A stretch of DNA of 64,000 nucleotides from Buttiauxella selenatireducens (GTDB lineage: Bacteria > Pseudomonadota > Gammaproteobacteria > Enterobacterales > Enterobacteriaceae), in contig NZ_CP133838.1 in NCBI RefSeq assembly GCF_031432975.1, forward strand, positions 2,356,001 through 2,420,000. Reading direction: 5' to 3'. The notes beneath the pieces were generated by a model. That model had not been told where the DNA came from. It made no database searches and saw only the letters and a list, made by a program, of their open reading frames with translations. Position numbers and translations under genes: made by a program. Positions 10,045 through 19,414 of this stretch are shown piece by piece (position 1 is the stretch's first letter; every line of letters starts with the position of its first letter).

Positions 10045-12477
10045 TCAAAGAGTATGTTCTGTACGGGCTATAATATCATCCTGAGCGTCTGGAGATAAGG
10101 CGGTAAAGAAAGCAGAATAACCTGCTACACGCACCACCAGATCACGATATTTATCAGGATGTTGTTTGGCATCTAACAGGGTTTCGCGGGAAACAATGTT
10201 GTATTGCACATGCCACCCTTTATGTGCCTCGAAGAAGGTACGCAACATCATCATTAACTTTTCGCGATCGCGCGGGTTATCCAGCGTCGCCGGATTCAGC
10301 TTCTGATTCAGCAACACACCGCCCAGAATTTTGCTGGTAGGCAATTTACCGACTGAACTTATCACCGCTGTTGGCCCCAGACGGTCAGTTCCTGACGCTG
10401 GGCTTGCACCCTCCGCCAGTGGAGTCTTCGCTTTACGGCCATCCGGTGTTGCCATTGTTGCGGCGCCGAAGGGGACGTTTGCTGAAATCGATGAAGTCCC
10501 TGCGTAATAGGTCCCGCCAATAGGGCCACGACCAAAGCGGGTATTGTGATATTGCTTCAGCTCGTCGATATAAGTCTGGTAAGCCCGTGCCAACAACAAA
10601 TCGACTTCATCGTCATCATTGCCATATTTTGGCGCGCTATTAATCAAGCGCTGACGCAACTGCTCACCGGTCAAACCATCAAAATCGTTAGCCAGTGCTT
10701 CAGCTAATTGCTGTTGGCCAATCGCGCCTTGTTCGAACACCAGTTTCTTCACGGCGGCAAGACTGTTACCCAGGTTGGCAATACCGACCTGCAGACCCGA
10801 AACCCAGTCATATTTTGCGCCACCTTGTTTAATACTCTTACCGCGCTCGATGCAGTCATCGACCAGAGCCGAGCAAAGAATATCGTGGGCATTTTCTTCA
10901 AGAACGGTATCAACAACGCATTCTATTTCGATAGATTTCTGGGTGTAATAACGAATCTGGGTATCCCAGGCGTCGATAACCTGGTCAAACTGTGTAAAGT
11001 TGCCGCTAGACAGTGCATGTTCCTGCGGCAGGAAGATTTTACCGCTGGTTGCATCACGTCCATGCTCCAGTGCTGCTAACATGACACGCGCGAAGTTAAT
11101 AAAACTCATGCCTGTGCAACGATAGCCCCATTTCCCCCCCACTGCGGTTTCGATACAACCGATGGCGGCATAATCGTAAGCATCTTCGCGGCTGACACCC
11201 AGCTTGATAAATTCATCGATAACGATTTCATCGTTATTAAACGCAGGCATACCGAAACCACAACGGATCACTTGAACACAAGCGTCCAGGAAGTCGTTAC
11301 TCATCCCCGCGTGATAACGCACGCTCAAGTTAGGTTGTGTTGAGCGTAACTGGCCGCATGACTCAAGGATGGCGTAAGATAGCGGGTTGACCGCATCAAC
11401 AGGTTCACCATTGACGAGCGTTTGGCCGCCAATTGTCACGTTTTGGTACAACGGGCTTCCGGCGGAAGCTTTGGAGTGAGAACCAGAACGAATTTTGTTA
11501 ACTTCCAGTAACTTCAACCAGCAGCTTTGCAGCAATTCGATAGCCTGGTCACGTCCCAGCGTTTGTTCAAGTTCAACATCACGGCGATACCATGGGTAGA
11601 GGAACTGGTCGAGACGACCGAACGAAACGGAGTGTCCGTTAGATTCAATCTGCAATACCAACTGAACAAAGTAGCTTAACTGCAATGCCTGCCAGAATGA
11701 GGTTGGTTTTTGATGGGCAATAACTTCACAATTTTCAGCCATTGCCAGCAGCTCGTCACGGCGAGATTCGCGTGTTTCTGTGCCAGCCATTTCTTTAGCA
11801 AGTGCCGCATAACGAAGGATATGATCACTTAATGCAACAAAGGTAATATCGATGGCTTTAAGGAATTGTTCTTTATGCAAATCTTCCCAATCGGTGAGAT
11901 GCAGACGTGAACGACGCTCGGCAACTTTGCTGCGTAAACCATCAATCCCCAATTCCAGTAACAGAGGGAAGTTGACCGCCAGATGCGCGTCGCCCGAGGT
12001 CATATTGCCTTCGGCTTTAATAATCCCACTTGCCAGCAACTCTTTCTGCTCGTCGGTAAACATTCCGTAGCAACGGTCTTGCACGGTCTGGCCGCGCCAC
12101 CACGGGCAAATTTCATGCATTACCGCTTTGTCTGCATCGGAAATTGAGAAGCCAGCGCCAGGACGGTCACCCAGCTCATCAATTTCAGTCTCAATCCAGC
12201 CAACTGTATATTCAGGGAAGAACGGTGCACCACGCACATGGCTTGCCTGGTTTCCGACGATCAACTCATCATGCTTAATCCAGATAGTACGTTCAGCAAG
12301 GTGGTGGGCAAGGGCGAGGGCGCGGCGCACAGGCAAAGGCTTGTCCTGATGCTGCTGATAAATCGCCGTGTAATGCTGTGCACGTTCAGTACAAACAGGC
12401 GGCTTAACGATGTGAATTAGCGCCTCTTTATGATCTTTTATGCGTTGGCTTAAGGTGTTCAGGTTCAGTTGTGTCAT
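10045..12477 (-). CDS. pflF: Glycyl-radical enzyme, PflF/YbiW type
   Basis: This 810-residue member of the pyruvate formate-lyase-like family has the same length as E. coli YbiW (PflF). The active-site cysteine is in AAIGCIET (about residue 437). The glycyl-radical site is RVAGYSAFF near the C-terminus (about residue 786). It lacks the Cys-Cys pair of true pyruvate formate-lyase. Its substrate is unknown. Some relatives are dehydratases or decarboxylases, so calling it a formate acetyltransferase would overstate the evidence. The activase gene lies 4 bases upstream on the same strand, so they form an anaerobic pair. Confidence 0.92.
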   Translation of the reverse strand: MTQLNLNTLSQRIKDHKEALIHIVKPPVCTERAQHYTAIYQQHQDKPLPVRRALALAHHLAERTIWIKHDELIVGNQASHVRGAPFFPEYTVGWIETEIDELGDRPGAGFSISDADKAVMHEICPWWRGQTVQDRCYGMFTDEQKELLASGIIKAEGNMTSGDAHLAVNFPLLLELGIDGLRSKVAERRSRLHLTDWEDLHKEQFLKAIDITFVALSDHILRYAALAKEMAGTETRESRRDELLAMAENCEVIAHQKPTSFWQALQLSYFVQLVLQIESNGHSVSFGRLDQFLYPWYRRDVELEQTLGRDQAIELLQSCWLKLLEVNKIRSGSHSKASAGSPLYQNVTIGGQTLVNGEPVDAVNPLSYAILESCGQLRSTQPNLSVRYHAGMSNDFLDACVQVIRCGFGMPAFNNDEIVIDEFIKLGVSREDAYDYAAIGCIETAVGGKWGYRCTGMSFINFARVMLAALEHGRDATSGKIFLPQEHALSSGNFTQFDQVIDAWDTQIRYYTQKSIEIECVVDTVLEENAHDILCSALVDDCIERGKSIKQGGAKYDWVSGLQVGIANLGNSLAAVKKLVFEQGAIGQQQLAEALANDFDGLTGEQLRQRLINSAPKYGNDDDEVDLLLARAYQTYIDELKQYHNTRFGRGPIGGTYYAGTSSISANVPFGAATMATPDGRKAKTPLAEGASPASGTDRLGPTAVISSVGKLPTSKILGGVLLNQKLNPATLDNPRDREKLMMMLRTFFEAHKGWHVQYNIVSRETLLDAKQHPDKYRDLVVRVAGYSAFFTALSPDAQDDIIARTEHTL

Positions 12478-12481
12478 CGGT

Positions 12482-13381
12482 TTATCCTCTTATCCAGGCA
12501 GTCATCCCTTTTTGGCTTGCGTACTGCTCAGCAAATTGCAGCAGTTCTGGCGCATCAAGCGGTTGGTGCGCGGCCGTATAAGGGATATTCAGGAGTTTAT
12601 ATTTGTTAATACCTAAGGTGTGGTAAGGCAAAAAATGAATCGCTTTCACGCCGATTTCGTCGGCAGCAAAATCACTGATTGCACGAATAGATTGCTCATC
12701 AGCATTAAAATCAGGGATAAGCGGTACGCGAACCGTCATGTCGACATTGCGCGCAGCGAGCTTGCGGAAATTATCCAGTACGCGTTCGGCGCTGCCATCC
12801 GTCCATTCTTTGAAGCGTTGTACATCGACATGCTTCAGGTCGGCGAGCAGTAAATCGAGATGTTCGATTGACGGCTCGATATATTTCCATGGCACATGGA
12901 GGCAGGACTCGACGGCAGTATGTATCCCCGCCTCTTTGCTGTTTCTCAGCAGTTGCTCAGCCACTTCAGGCTGCATAAAAGGTTCGCCGCCAGAAAGCGT
13001 GATGCCACCGCCGCTGCGGTCATAAAATGGCTTATCACGCAGTACGGTTTTCATGATTGCATCAATACTTTGCGTTTCGCCGCATACGCTCAACGCCTGA
13101 GTAGGGCAGCAATCTGTTAACGCAGTGAGATCATCAGTACCCAGTTTTTCACGGGCGATAACCAGCGAATCATCAATGCGAGAAATAGCATGTGGAGCAA
13201 CCTGTGGGCACAACTCACAAGCAGCAAGGCATAAACGCTCATCAAACAGAACATCCCGATCGCGTGCGCGGCTCTCTGGATTCTGGCACCAGCGGCAACT
13301 TAAAGAGCAGCCTTTCAGGAACACCACGGTGCGGATGCCTGGACCATCATGTGTTGAGTAACGTTGGATATTAAATAGCAT
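12482..13381 (-). CDS. pflE: Glycyl-radical enzyme activase, PflE/YbiY type (radical SAM)
   Basis: This radical-SAM enzyme installs the glycyl radical on the adjacent PflF. The cluster motif C-x3-C-x2-C is in GCSLSCRWC (about residues 25-33). The glycine-rich SAM motif is [12 protein letters not shown] ferredoxin-like insert with cysteines (CLAACELC and CCPTQA) binds extra iron-sulfur clusters. The 299 residues are slightly shorter than I recall for E. coli YbiY. It is the first gene of the leftward operon and divergent from fsa, with about 130 bases between. Confidence 0.92.
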   Translation of the reverse strand: MLFNIQRYSTHDGPGIRTVVFLKGCSLSCRWCQNPESRARDRDVLFDERLCLAACELCPQVAPHAISRIDDSLVIAREKLGTDDLTALTDCCPTQALSVCGETQSIDAIMKTVLRDKPFYDRSGGGITLSGGEPFMQPEVAEQLLRNSKEAGIHTAVESCLHVPWKYIEPSIEHLDLLLADLKHVDVQRFKEWTDGSAERVLDNFRKLAARNVDMTVRVPLIPDFNADEQSIRAISDFAADEIGVKAIHFLPYHTLGINKYKLLNIPYTAAHQPLDAPELLQFAEQYASQKGMTAWIRG

Positions 13382-13416
13382 AAGCCCGCCCTTATCTTCT
13401 GTTCGTAAATTAGATT

Positions 13417-13432
13417 ACTTTCGAATGAAAGT
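13417..13432. promoter_or_regulatory. Palindrome in the pflE-fsa divergent promoter region, candidate YciT operator
   Basis: The 16 bases ACTTTCGAATGAAAGT form a perfect 6-bp inverted repeat around GAAT. They lie 36 bases upstream of pflE and 81 bases upstream of fsa. DeoR-family repressors often bind TTTC/GAAA-type palindromes, and a DeoR-family gene closes the adjacent operon. The link to YciT is inference. Confidence 0.5.
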
Positions 13433-13513
13433 TTTATTGATCCTGATCAGATAAAGAACAGACAGCGACGTTATGATGTCAGCAATGAGATAGATGACCG
13501 ATTCGGAGAGCTT

Positions 13514-14176
13514 ATGGAACTGTATTTAGATACTGCTGATGTTGCCGCAGTGAAGCGTTTAGCACGTGTTTTGCCTTTGCAGGGCGTCACAACCAACCCA
13601 TCTATTGTGGCTAAAGCAGGTATTTCTTTGTGGGAAGTGCTGCCCGCGTTGCAGGATGCACTAGGCGGTGAAGGCAAGTTATTTGCACAGGTCATTGCCG
13701 CACAAGCTGATGAAATGGTGAAAGAAGCGGAATTGTTGGTTAAGCGCGTGCCTGGTATCGTGGTGAAAGTTCCGACCACAGTAGAAGGTCTGGCTGCCAT
13801 GAAGCAATTGAAAGCGCTGGAAATTCCGACCCTCGGGACGGCGGTTTATGGCGCTGCTCAAGGGTTACTTGCGGCACTTGCTGGGGCTGAGTATGTCGCG
13901 CCATATGTGAACCGCCTGGACGCGCAGGGTGGTGATGGCATTCAAATGGTTCAGGACTTACAGCAGTTGCTGACGCTGCATGCTCCGCAATCTAAAGTTC
14001 TGGCTGCCAGTTTCCGTACGCCACATCAGGCGATGTCTTGCCTGTTGGCTGGTTGCGAAGCCATTACCTTGCCGGTGGATGTCACCGAACAACTACTGAC
14101 AACGCCTGCGGTCAATGCGGCTATTGCGACATTCGAAAAGGACTGGCAAGGGGCGTTTGGTTCACTGAGCTTGTAA
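13514..14176 (+). CDS. fsaA: Fructose-6-phosphate aldolase
   Basis: This class I aldolase of the transaldolase family splits fructose 6-phosphate into dihydroxyacetone and glyceraldehyde 3-phosphate. The 220 residues equal E. coli FsaA. The Schiff-base lysine is in VVKVPTT (about residue 85), and GVTTNPSI and [10 protein letters not shown] are present. It is divergent from the glycyl-radical operon. In E. coli K-12 fsaA is also next to ybiW-ybiY but near moeAB, so here the same cluster sits at a different locus. Confidence 0.94.
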   Translation: MELYLDTADVAAVKRLARVLPLQGVTTNPSIVAKAGISLWEVLPALQDALGGEGKLFAQVIAAQADEMVKEAELLVKRVPGIVVKVPTTVEGLAAMKQLKALEIPTLGTAVYGAAQGLLAALAGAEYVAPYVNRLDAQGGDGIQMVQDLQQLLTLHAPQSKVLAASFRTPHQAMSCLLAGCEAITLPVDVTEQLLTTPAVNAAIATFEKDWQGAFGSLSL

Positions 14177-14178
14177 AA

Positions 14179-14203
14179 CTGCGCCGGTTTTTGCCGGCGG
14201 CAG
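14179..14203. terminator. GC-rich stem-loop between fsaA and yciZ
   Basis: CGCCGG / CCGGCG around TTTTTG, extended by CTG/CAG flanks, lies between the convergent stops of fsaA and yciZ. No T run follows on either strand, so it may be a weak or RNA-stabilising hairpin. Confidence 0.45.
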
Positions 14204-14204
14204 A

Positions 14205-14387
14205 TCAAATCTCCCAGGGCGACTTTTTCAAGTCGCTCTCTTTTTGTTCTTTACCACTCGCAACATTCAGCAATTCAGCTTTCAAAATCTCCAGATTATT
14301 AATGGCTGACGCATGATCGCCTCCCACCAAAATATCCAGTACGGTGTCAATACGCTTTGCGAGTTGCAGAGGGTCCACTGAAGGCAT
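14205..14387 (-). CDS. yciZ: YciZ, UPF0509 family small protein
   Basis: The 60-residue soluble protein contains AKRIDTVLDILVGGDHASAI and the end SPWEI, matching my memory of E. coli YciZ, which lies between yciT and yciR. It has no catalytic motif. The function is unknown. It is convergent with fsaA and divergent from rpfF. Confidence 0.85.
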   Translation of the reverse strand: MPSVDPLQLAKRIDTVLDILVGGDHASAINNLEILKAELLNVASGKEQKESDLKKSPWEI

Positions 14388-14428
14388 AGTGCATCCTGTT
14401 TATTCTGAAAAAAAGTTACCGTCATAAT

Positions 14429-14474
14429 GCTAAAAAAGACTCAAAAAGAGAAGGTATTATGACTCTTTTTTAGC
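14429..14474. repeat. AT-rich inverted repeat upstream of rpfF and yciZ
   Basis: GCTAAAAAAGA (14429-14439) and TCTTTTTTAGC (14464-14474) are perfectly complementary, with 24 bases between them. The repeat lies in the shared yciZ/rpfF upstream region. It could be a terminator-like hairpin of a leader RNA or a regulator site; nothing visible decides between them. Confidence 0.45.
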
Positions 14475-14606
14475 CTTATTCATCAATCGATTATCGAACA
14501 ATATATAAGTAATAATTATTAAATGTCTCGGTACATTCATCCCAAAGCAGTAGTGCATTAGTCTGATCCTGCGCGTGACGCGCTTTCATAACATGAGGAT
14601 AAGATA

Positions 14607-15476
14607 ATGACAGTAATTAACCAGCCAACCTGCAAATTGTTCACGGATACTACTCGATTCACTCAATTGTCGGGATATTACGAAGCAGAACGCCGCACTG
14701 TGTGGATGATGTTACGAGCTCAACCTCGCCCTTGCTTCAATCACAAACTGATCGAAGAAATTATGAACCTGCGGTATTTGGTTCAACAGGAAGGGTTTGT
14801 GGTTGATTTTTGGGTGACCGGTTCATTGGTGCAAGGAATGTATAACACGGGTGGAGACTTGGGCTTCTTTGTTGAATCAATTCAGCAAGGACGGCGTGAA
14901 GCACTGCGTGCTTATGCACGTGCTTGTGTGGATTGTGTCCACGCGGCTTCCCGAGGCTTTGACAGCGGTGCGATTAGCCTTGCAATGGTGGAGGGTAGTG
15001 CATTAGGGGGAGGGTTTGAAGCCGCGCTCGCACACCATTTTATATTGGCACAACGGGACGCGCGCATGGGGTTCCCGGAAATCGCTTTTAACCTGTTCCC
15101 TGGAATGGGGGCGTATTCGCTGGTTGCACGCCGCTCAGGGATGAAACTGGCTGAGGAGCTTATTTATAAAGGTGAATCGCACACCGCAGAGTGGCATCAG
15201 CAATTTGGCCTGGTGGATGAGTTGTTTGAACCGGGTCAGGGTTATCTTGCCACTCGTACCTTCATTGATACCTTGCAACCGAAACTCAATGGCGTGCGCG
15301 CAATGTTGCGTGCCCGTCAACGTGTACTTCAGTTACCTCGTTCGGAATTAATGGATATCACAGAAGACTGGGTGGACGCCGCTTTCTGCCTGGAAGCTAA
15401 GGATATTGCGTATATGGAAAGATTAGTGCTGTTGCAAAACCGCCACACCGCGACGGTTTTACGTAAAGCCAGTTAA
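14607..15476 (+). CDS. rpfF: RpfF-type DSF synthase (crotonase family)
   Basis: The 289-residue enoyl-CoA hydratase-fold enzyme is of the RpfF group. These act on acyl-ACP as combined dehydratase and thioesterase to make cis-2-unsaturated fatty-acid signals (DSF family). The two catalytic glutamates expected for RpfF lie in GGGFEAAL (E138) and [11 protein letters not shown] (E158). The oxyanion region VEGSALGGG is intact. The last 4 bases overlap the convergent rpfR gene, whose product is the known DSF receptor in Cronobacter and Burkholderia. E. coli K-12 lacks this gene at this place. The exact signal molecule cannot be read from the sequence. Confidence 0.9.
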   Translation: MTVINQPTCKLFTDTTRFTQLSGYYEAERRTVWMMLRAQPRPCFNHKLIEEIMNLRYLVQQEGFVVDFWVTGSLVQGMYNTGGDLGFFVESIQQGRREALRAYARACVDCVHAASRGFDSGAISLAMVEGSALGGGFEAALAHHFILAQRDARMGFPEIAFNLFPGMGAYSLVARRSGMKLAEELIYKGESHTAEWHQQFGLVDELFEPGQGYLATRTFIDTLQPKLNGVRAMLRARQRVLQLPRSELMDITEDWVDAAFCLEAKDIAYMERLVLLQNRHTATVLRKAS

Positions 15477-17464
15477 CGCGCGGTTCTTGCCTGATATCGT
15501 TTTAACCAACGTTCGAATACGGCTGCGGGCATTGGTTTAGCAAATAAGTAACCCTGCCGTTCGTTGACGCCATTCTTTGTTAGAAAGGCGTCTTCTTTTT
15601 GGTTTTCGACCCCTTCAGCAATCACCTGCAAATTCAAAGCTTGCGCAACCGCAACGATGGCACGAACAAGCGATTGGGAAACCGATTGTTTATGAATATC
15701 GCGCACAAAACTTTGGTCGAGCTTAATGGCGTCTATCGGGAAACGAGCGAGCTGAGAAAGCGAAGAATAGCCCGTGCCGAAGTCATCTAAATGCACTTGC
15801 GCACCAAGACGACTGAACTGTTGAATCACCGAAAGGGCTAACTCTTCGTTCTCAATCAAACAGCTTTCTGTCAGTTCGACATCAATCGGGCAGTATTCAA
15901 AGTCGAGATCTTTGAGAGCTTGCTTCAGATCGCTAAAGATAGTTTGGTCGGCTAACTGACGCGCAGATACGTTCACCGCAACACGTAAATTGATGCCTTT
16001 ATCGCGCCATTTCGCGACCTGTTGAACCACACTTAACATCACCCAGCGGCCAAGCGGAACAATCAGTCCGGACTCTTCGGCATAGGAGATAAAGTCCAGT
16101 GGAGGGATCAAACCACGCTCTGGTGATTGCCAGCGCACTAATGCTTCCAGGCTTCTGACTTCACCGCGCCAGGTCATTTTCGGCTGATAGTGGATGACAA
16201 GCTGGTCGTTTTCCAGAGCCTTACGCAAGTTGGTATCGAGCCACAAGTATTCAAAGACCCGCTGGTTCATTTCCGGCGAGAAGACGCAGAACTTACCGCG
16301 GCCACTCTCTTTGGCGGTATACATTGCGGTATCCGCGTTGCGAATCACGCTTTCACGGTCTTCACCGTGCTGGGGAGCCAGTGAAATACCTAATGAACAA
16401 CCGGTGTAGACTTCAATTAAACCGATGCGGAAAGGTTGCTTCAGGCGCGTCAAAATACGCGACGACATCGCTTCCAGAGTGGCTTGCGAAGTGTCGGTCG
16501 CCAACACAATAAACTCATCACCGCCAAGGCGAGCCAGAATTTGCCCGTCATCAAGACAACTTAAAATAGCTAACGAAACCGCCTGTAAAAGCTGATCGCC
16601 GAACATGTGCCCATATGCGTCGTTCACTTTTTTAAAGTTATCGAGATCCAGATAAACGATGCCTACCTGAGTTTCACCACGATTTTCAATCGAGGCGGTA
16701 ATCAAGTCATTAATGGCATTGCGATTGGGCAGACCCGTGATGGTGTCGGTATTCGCCAGAACTCGCAGACGCTCTTGTGCACGGCGTTCTTCGGTAATGT
16801 CAGTACCAGAACAGATCAGATAGATTTCGTTCTTACCGCTACCACTGTGAACGAATTTATTGCGGAATAAAAACAACCGCTGGCCCTTGCGGGTTTTTAT
16901 CCAGCGCTCAACTTCATAAGAGTTACCGTTGCGAAAGAAACCGCTGATATTGCGTTTGGATGCGGCGGCTTCACTGCGACTCATGAATAACTTAAATACG
17001 TTTTGGCCAATGACCTCTTGTTCTTTAAGACCGGTATATTCTTCACACAAGCGGTTAAAGCGTTGGATATTCCCTAATCTGTCGAGAATGACGATAACTG
17101 AGTTCGCCTCTGAGACCACCTGTTCTGCAAAAGAGAGCCCTTGCACCAAATCACGTGCAACAGAAGGGGTGTCGTTCCATGCCGACGCGGAGCCAGCCCA
17201 CTCCTTTTTTGAGACTTTACGCCCTACCAGATGCACAGAAACTTCACTGCCAAACAACGAAATTGACATGGTTACACTTGAGGTAATCACCGTCATTTGG
17301 CGAATTTGTTCAGCCTGTTCAGGAGCCAAAGCAATGACCTGGCTAACATCTGAGTCTTCACTGGCTGCTAATTGCAGCGCATTGCTATCGCCTGGCAAAC
17401 GCCAATATGGGCTGGTTGTCCCTAAATAACGGTAGAGCAGATTCTGCTCCAAATCGTCTTTCAT
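15473..17464 (-). CDS. rpfR: RpfR/PdeR: PAS-GGDEF-EAL cyclic-di-GMP enzyme, DSF receptor
   Basis: This is the homologue of E. coli YciR (Gmr, PdeR). From the ATG at 17464 (663 residues, AGGAG ribosome site) it has an N-terminal region equivalent to the RpfF-interaction domain (about 1-100), a PAS domain (about 105-225), GGDEF (about 235-395) and EAL (about 410-655). The cyclase motif is intact as LGGDEF (about 313-318), whereas I recall E. coli having PGGDEF. The EAL motif is SLEALVRW. A longer frame could start at 17512 but would run into the prophage attachment core, so I reject it. In other genera, DSF binding to the PAS domain raises phosphodiesterase activity. Confidence 0.92.
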   Translation of the reverse strand: MKDDLEQNLLYRYLGTTSPYWRLPGDSNALQLAASEDSDVSQVIALAPEQAEQIRQMTVITSSVTMSISLFGSEVSVHLVGRKVSKKEWAGSASAWNDTPSVARDLVQGLSFAEQVVSEANSVIVILDRLGNIQRFNRLCEEYTGLKEQEVIGQNVFKLFMSRSEAAASKRNISGFFRNGNSYEVERWIKTRKGQRLFLFRNKFVHSGSGKNEIYLICSGTDITEERRAQERLRVLANTDTITGLPNRNAINDLITASIENRGETQVGIVYLDLDNFKKVNDAYGHMFGDQLLQAVSLAILSCLDDGQILARLGGDEFIVLATDTSQATLEAMSSRILTRLKQPFRIGLIEVYTGCSLGISLAPQHGEDRESVIRNADTAMYTAKESGRGKFCVFSPEMNQRVFEYLWLDTNLRKALENDQLVIHYQPKMTWRGEVRSLEALVRWQSPERGLIPPLDFISYAEESGLIVPLGRWVMLSVVQQVAKWRDKGINLRVAVNVSARQLADQTIFSDLKQALKDLDFEYCPIDVELTESCLIENEELALSVIQQFSRLGAQVHLDDFGTGYSSLSQLARFPIDAIKLDQSFVRDIHKQSVSQSLVRAIVAVAQALNLQVIAEGVENQKEDAFLTKNGVNERQGYLFAKPMPAAVFERWLKRYQARTAR

Positions 17465-17510
17465 GCTCTCTCCTGAACCGGGGCCGACATATCGCGTCAG
17501 TCTGATATTC

Positions 17511-17526
17511 ATATTAGCAATATAAA
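17511..17526 (+). other. Attachment core, left copy (next to integrase)
   Basis: ATATTAGCAATATAAA is identical to 48510-48525 in the same orientation. It lies 47 bases upstream of the rpfR ATG and about 90 bases from the integrase stop. The text after it differs between the two copies (GCCCGATAG against ACCGATCTC), as expected at attachment junctions. Confidence 0.85.
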
Positions 17527-17584
17527 GCCCGATAGCCCTAAATTATTGAAAACAATATTTAAAATGTATCTTATTGTTGTGGTA

Positions 17585-17602
17585 GGGGCATGCTGGGGGC
17601 AT
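17585..17602 (+). promoter_or_regulatory. Pair of GGGGCAT motifs, candidate integrase arm sites (left)
   Basis: GGGGCAT occurs at 17585-17591 and 17596-17602, 11 bases apart, between the attachment core and the integrase gene. The same motif recurs in pairs near the right attachment core. Such direct repeats at both ends are typical of arm-type integrase-binding sites. The assignment is by pattern only. Confidence 0.5.
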
Positions 17603-17617
17603 CTTATCCCAGCCAGG

Positions 17618-18841
17618 TTATCCCAGTTTTGCGTTTAACATTTCAATCTGGTCATCGCTCATCCGCGCTATCCATTTTGAGTAAACGGAATAAACCATCT
17701 GCGCATTCTCGTGCCCCATCTGGCTCGCAATAAATGAGGGGTTTGCCCCTGCAGAGAGTAACCAGCACGCATATGTATGGCGCGTGTGATACGGAGTGCG
17801 GTGGCGCACTCCTGACTTCACAATAGCCTGCTTCCACGATCTATTAATAGTATTTGTGGAATAATGCCTGCTTTGCTGTCCAAGATTTGGCCGTGGCATA
17901 AAGCAAAATCTCAGTGATTGCCGCTCCGTCTTTCCGTGCTCACGATGATAATAGATTATTTCTAGGGGACTTTTATAGTAGGTGAGCTCTTTTTGACGAA
18001 CAAGAGCCTCAAGTGCGGGTTTCAGTAGTTTAACCGTTCTGACCCCAGCGTTGGTTTTAGGCGGGCCAAATTGTTTAGCGAGAGTAATTGTTCTTCCTAT
18101 ATGTACCTCACCGTTATCAAAATCCACATCCTCCCAGGCTAGCCCTGTTAACTCACCATGGCGGAGCCCGCTGTATACGGCGAGTATCCACATATTTAAA
18201 GCAGAGCCTTTCCAGTACCTGGACAGACTCTCAAATTCATCTTTCATCAACGGGTCGGGATCACGTGATGTTTTTTTCAGCGTCTTTACATTATCATGTG
18301 GCAAGTGATGGATGTAGTTGCTCATTTGTGCAAATTTGAACATCCGGCAAAGCTGGCCGATATACAAATTAACCGTTCTAACAGTCCTTCCGCCTTTAGT
18401 CCTCGACTTAAGTTCCCCTTCCAGTAAGCGCTTTCTATAGAGCAAAACATCATTGTGTTGAATGTCTAAAAGTGGCGTATCAGGGCCAATCATCAACGTT
18501 AATAATTTACTGATTGAGCGGGTGCCTATCATCGATGATGGTGAAATCTCGATCTCTTTGACAGCATGGTAAGCATTACAAAGCTCGCTAAATGTAGAAA
18601 CGCTTTGAACGGGGGATATAAACTTCTTTAACGACTTGCTTTCAGGAAAGCGGGTTTCATATTTAAAGTTACCAAGCTGGATTTCACTGCAGATGACTGC
18701 ACGTAAATTGCCAGCTTTTTTGATGTTTGCAGGGGTAACACTCCATCCTTGCAGGACTTCTCTACACCGGGTGTTTCTGAACTTGAACGAAATCCTGATT
18801 TTTCCGTTATGAATTTCAACACCGGTTGGAAACCCTGCCAT
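17618..18841 (-). CDS. Prophage tyrosine integrase
   Basis: The 407-residue tyrosine recombinase has an N-terminal arm-binding region (MAGFPTGVEIHNGKIRISF), a core-binding SAM-like domain (about 95-190) and a catalytic domain. Catalytic residues visible are Arg in YSGLRHGEL, the H-x2-R box in TRHTYACWL with GHE further on, and the nucleophile Tyr in YSVYSKW near the C-terminus. All are present, so the enzyme may still be active. Its stop lies about 90 bases from the attachment core. The start touches the excisionase stop. Confidence 0.93.
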   Translation of the reverse strand: MAGFPTGVEIHNGKIRISFKFRNTRCREVLQGWSVTPANIKKAGNLRAVICSEIQLGNFKYETRFPESKSLKKFISPVQSVSTFSELCNAYHAVKEIEISPSSMIGTRSISKLLTLMIGPDTPLLDIQHNDVLLYRKRLLEGELKSRTKGGRTVRTVNLYIGQLCRMFKFAQMSNYIHHLPHDNVKTLKKTSRDPDPLMKDEFESLSRYWKGSALNMWILAVYSGLRHGELTGLAWEDVDFDNGEVHIGRTITLAKQFGPPKTNAGVRTVKLLKPALEALVRQKELTYYKSPLEIIYYHREHGKTERQSLRFCFMPRPNLGQQSRHYSTNTINRSWKQAIVKSGVRHRTPYHTRHTYACWLLSAGANPSFIASQMGHENAQMVYSVYSKWIARMSDDQIEMLNAKLG

Positions 18842-19056
18842 TACGCATCCTTTATGAAAATATTAATTTTCGGGTAGTTGTACCAGATTAGACCTTTATC
18901 AGAGGTGGTGAGCCCCTCAGCCGTGACGTGCTTAAAATGAACACCTTGTATCCACGCTTTGTGGCGATAACTTTTGATTTGGCCGCATGATAGGCCCGTT
19001 CTCTCAGTGAGCTTTTGCTCAACTACCCATTCTTCATTAAAGACGACCTGAGCCAT
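18841..19056 (-). CDS. Excisionase (DUF1233 family)
   Basis: The 71-residue basic protein starts MAQVVFNEEWVVEQKLTERT and contains the GLSCGQIKSYRHKAW and LIWYNYPKINIFIK blocks that I recall from lambdoid excisionases of the DUF1233 type. It would bend DNA at the attachment site to direct excision. It directly precedes the integrase with one base shared, so they are co-translated. Nothing looks damaged. Confidence 0.85.
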   Translation of the reverse strand: MAQVVFNEEWVVEQKLTERTGLSCGQIKSYRHKAWIQGVHFKHVTAEGLTTSDKGLIWYNYPKINIFIKDA

Positions 19057-19124
19057 AGCTCACCTCGGAACCAGTGCTGCAGAATACAGCACCGGATTAA
19101 GTTAAATTGATTATCAAAAATCAG

Positions 19125-19208
19125 TTAGTCGTTGCCGGGGTAGTAATAATCATCCGGATCGCAATCGATACAGATTTTGGACTGGCCGTAGTAGAGTGCG
19201 AATATCAT
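19125..19208 (-). CDS. 27-aa prophage peptide with Cys pair
   Basis: The short frame MIFALYYGQSKICIDCDPDD ends YYYPGND. Its ATG overlaps the stop of the preceding 69-residue gene as ATGA, a clear coupling signal. It contains CIDC and an acidic, Tyr-rich tail. I do not recognise it, but the overlap and its place in the early leftward operon support translation. Confidence 0.5.
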   Translation of the reverse strand: MIFALYYGQSKICIDCDPDDYYYPGND

Positions 19209-19414
19209 TTTTTCTTCCTTTTAGTGACGTTTAATTTAATTGTCGGTTTAGCAACTAAATGTCGGGCTGGTGGCTGTTCGTTAATACCTTTGCTCACTCG
19301 TAACCGGCTGCGCATATCCCACACATGCCATGCTGTCCAATCACACCCATCATCGAGAACCACTGTAGCCCCAGCCTGTAGTTCTGGCGGAGTATCGTCA
19401 TATTTATCTTCCAT
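19205..19414 (-). CDS. Small prophage protein, 69 aa, unknown
   Basis: From ATG 19414 it reads MEDKYDDTPPELQAGATVVL and ends in a basic tail (KLNVTKRKKK). The start lies 11 bases inside the end of the RecE-like gene, as usual in compact phage operons. Similar short proteins stand between recE and xis genes in enterobacterial prophages, as far as I recall. A longer frame reaching 19756 in the same phase overlaps the RecE-like gene and is rejected. The function is unknown. Confidence 0.6.
   Translation of the reverse strand: MEDKYDDTPPELQAGATVVLDDGCDWTAWHVWDMRSRLRVSKGINEQPPARHLVAKPTIKLNVTKRKKK

Noticed and set aside
17465-17512. Longer rpfR start giving 16 more residues
   Set aside because: It would begin at the prophage attachment core; ATG 17464 has a good AGGAG site and fits the family length.
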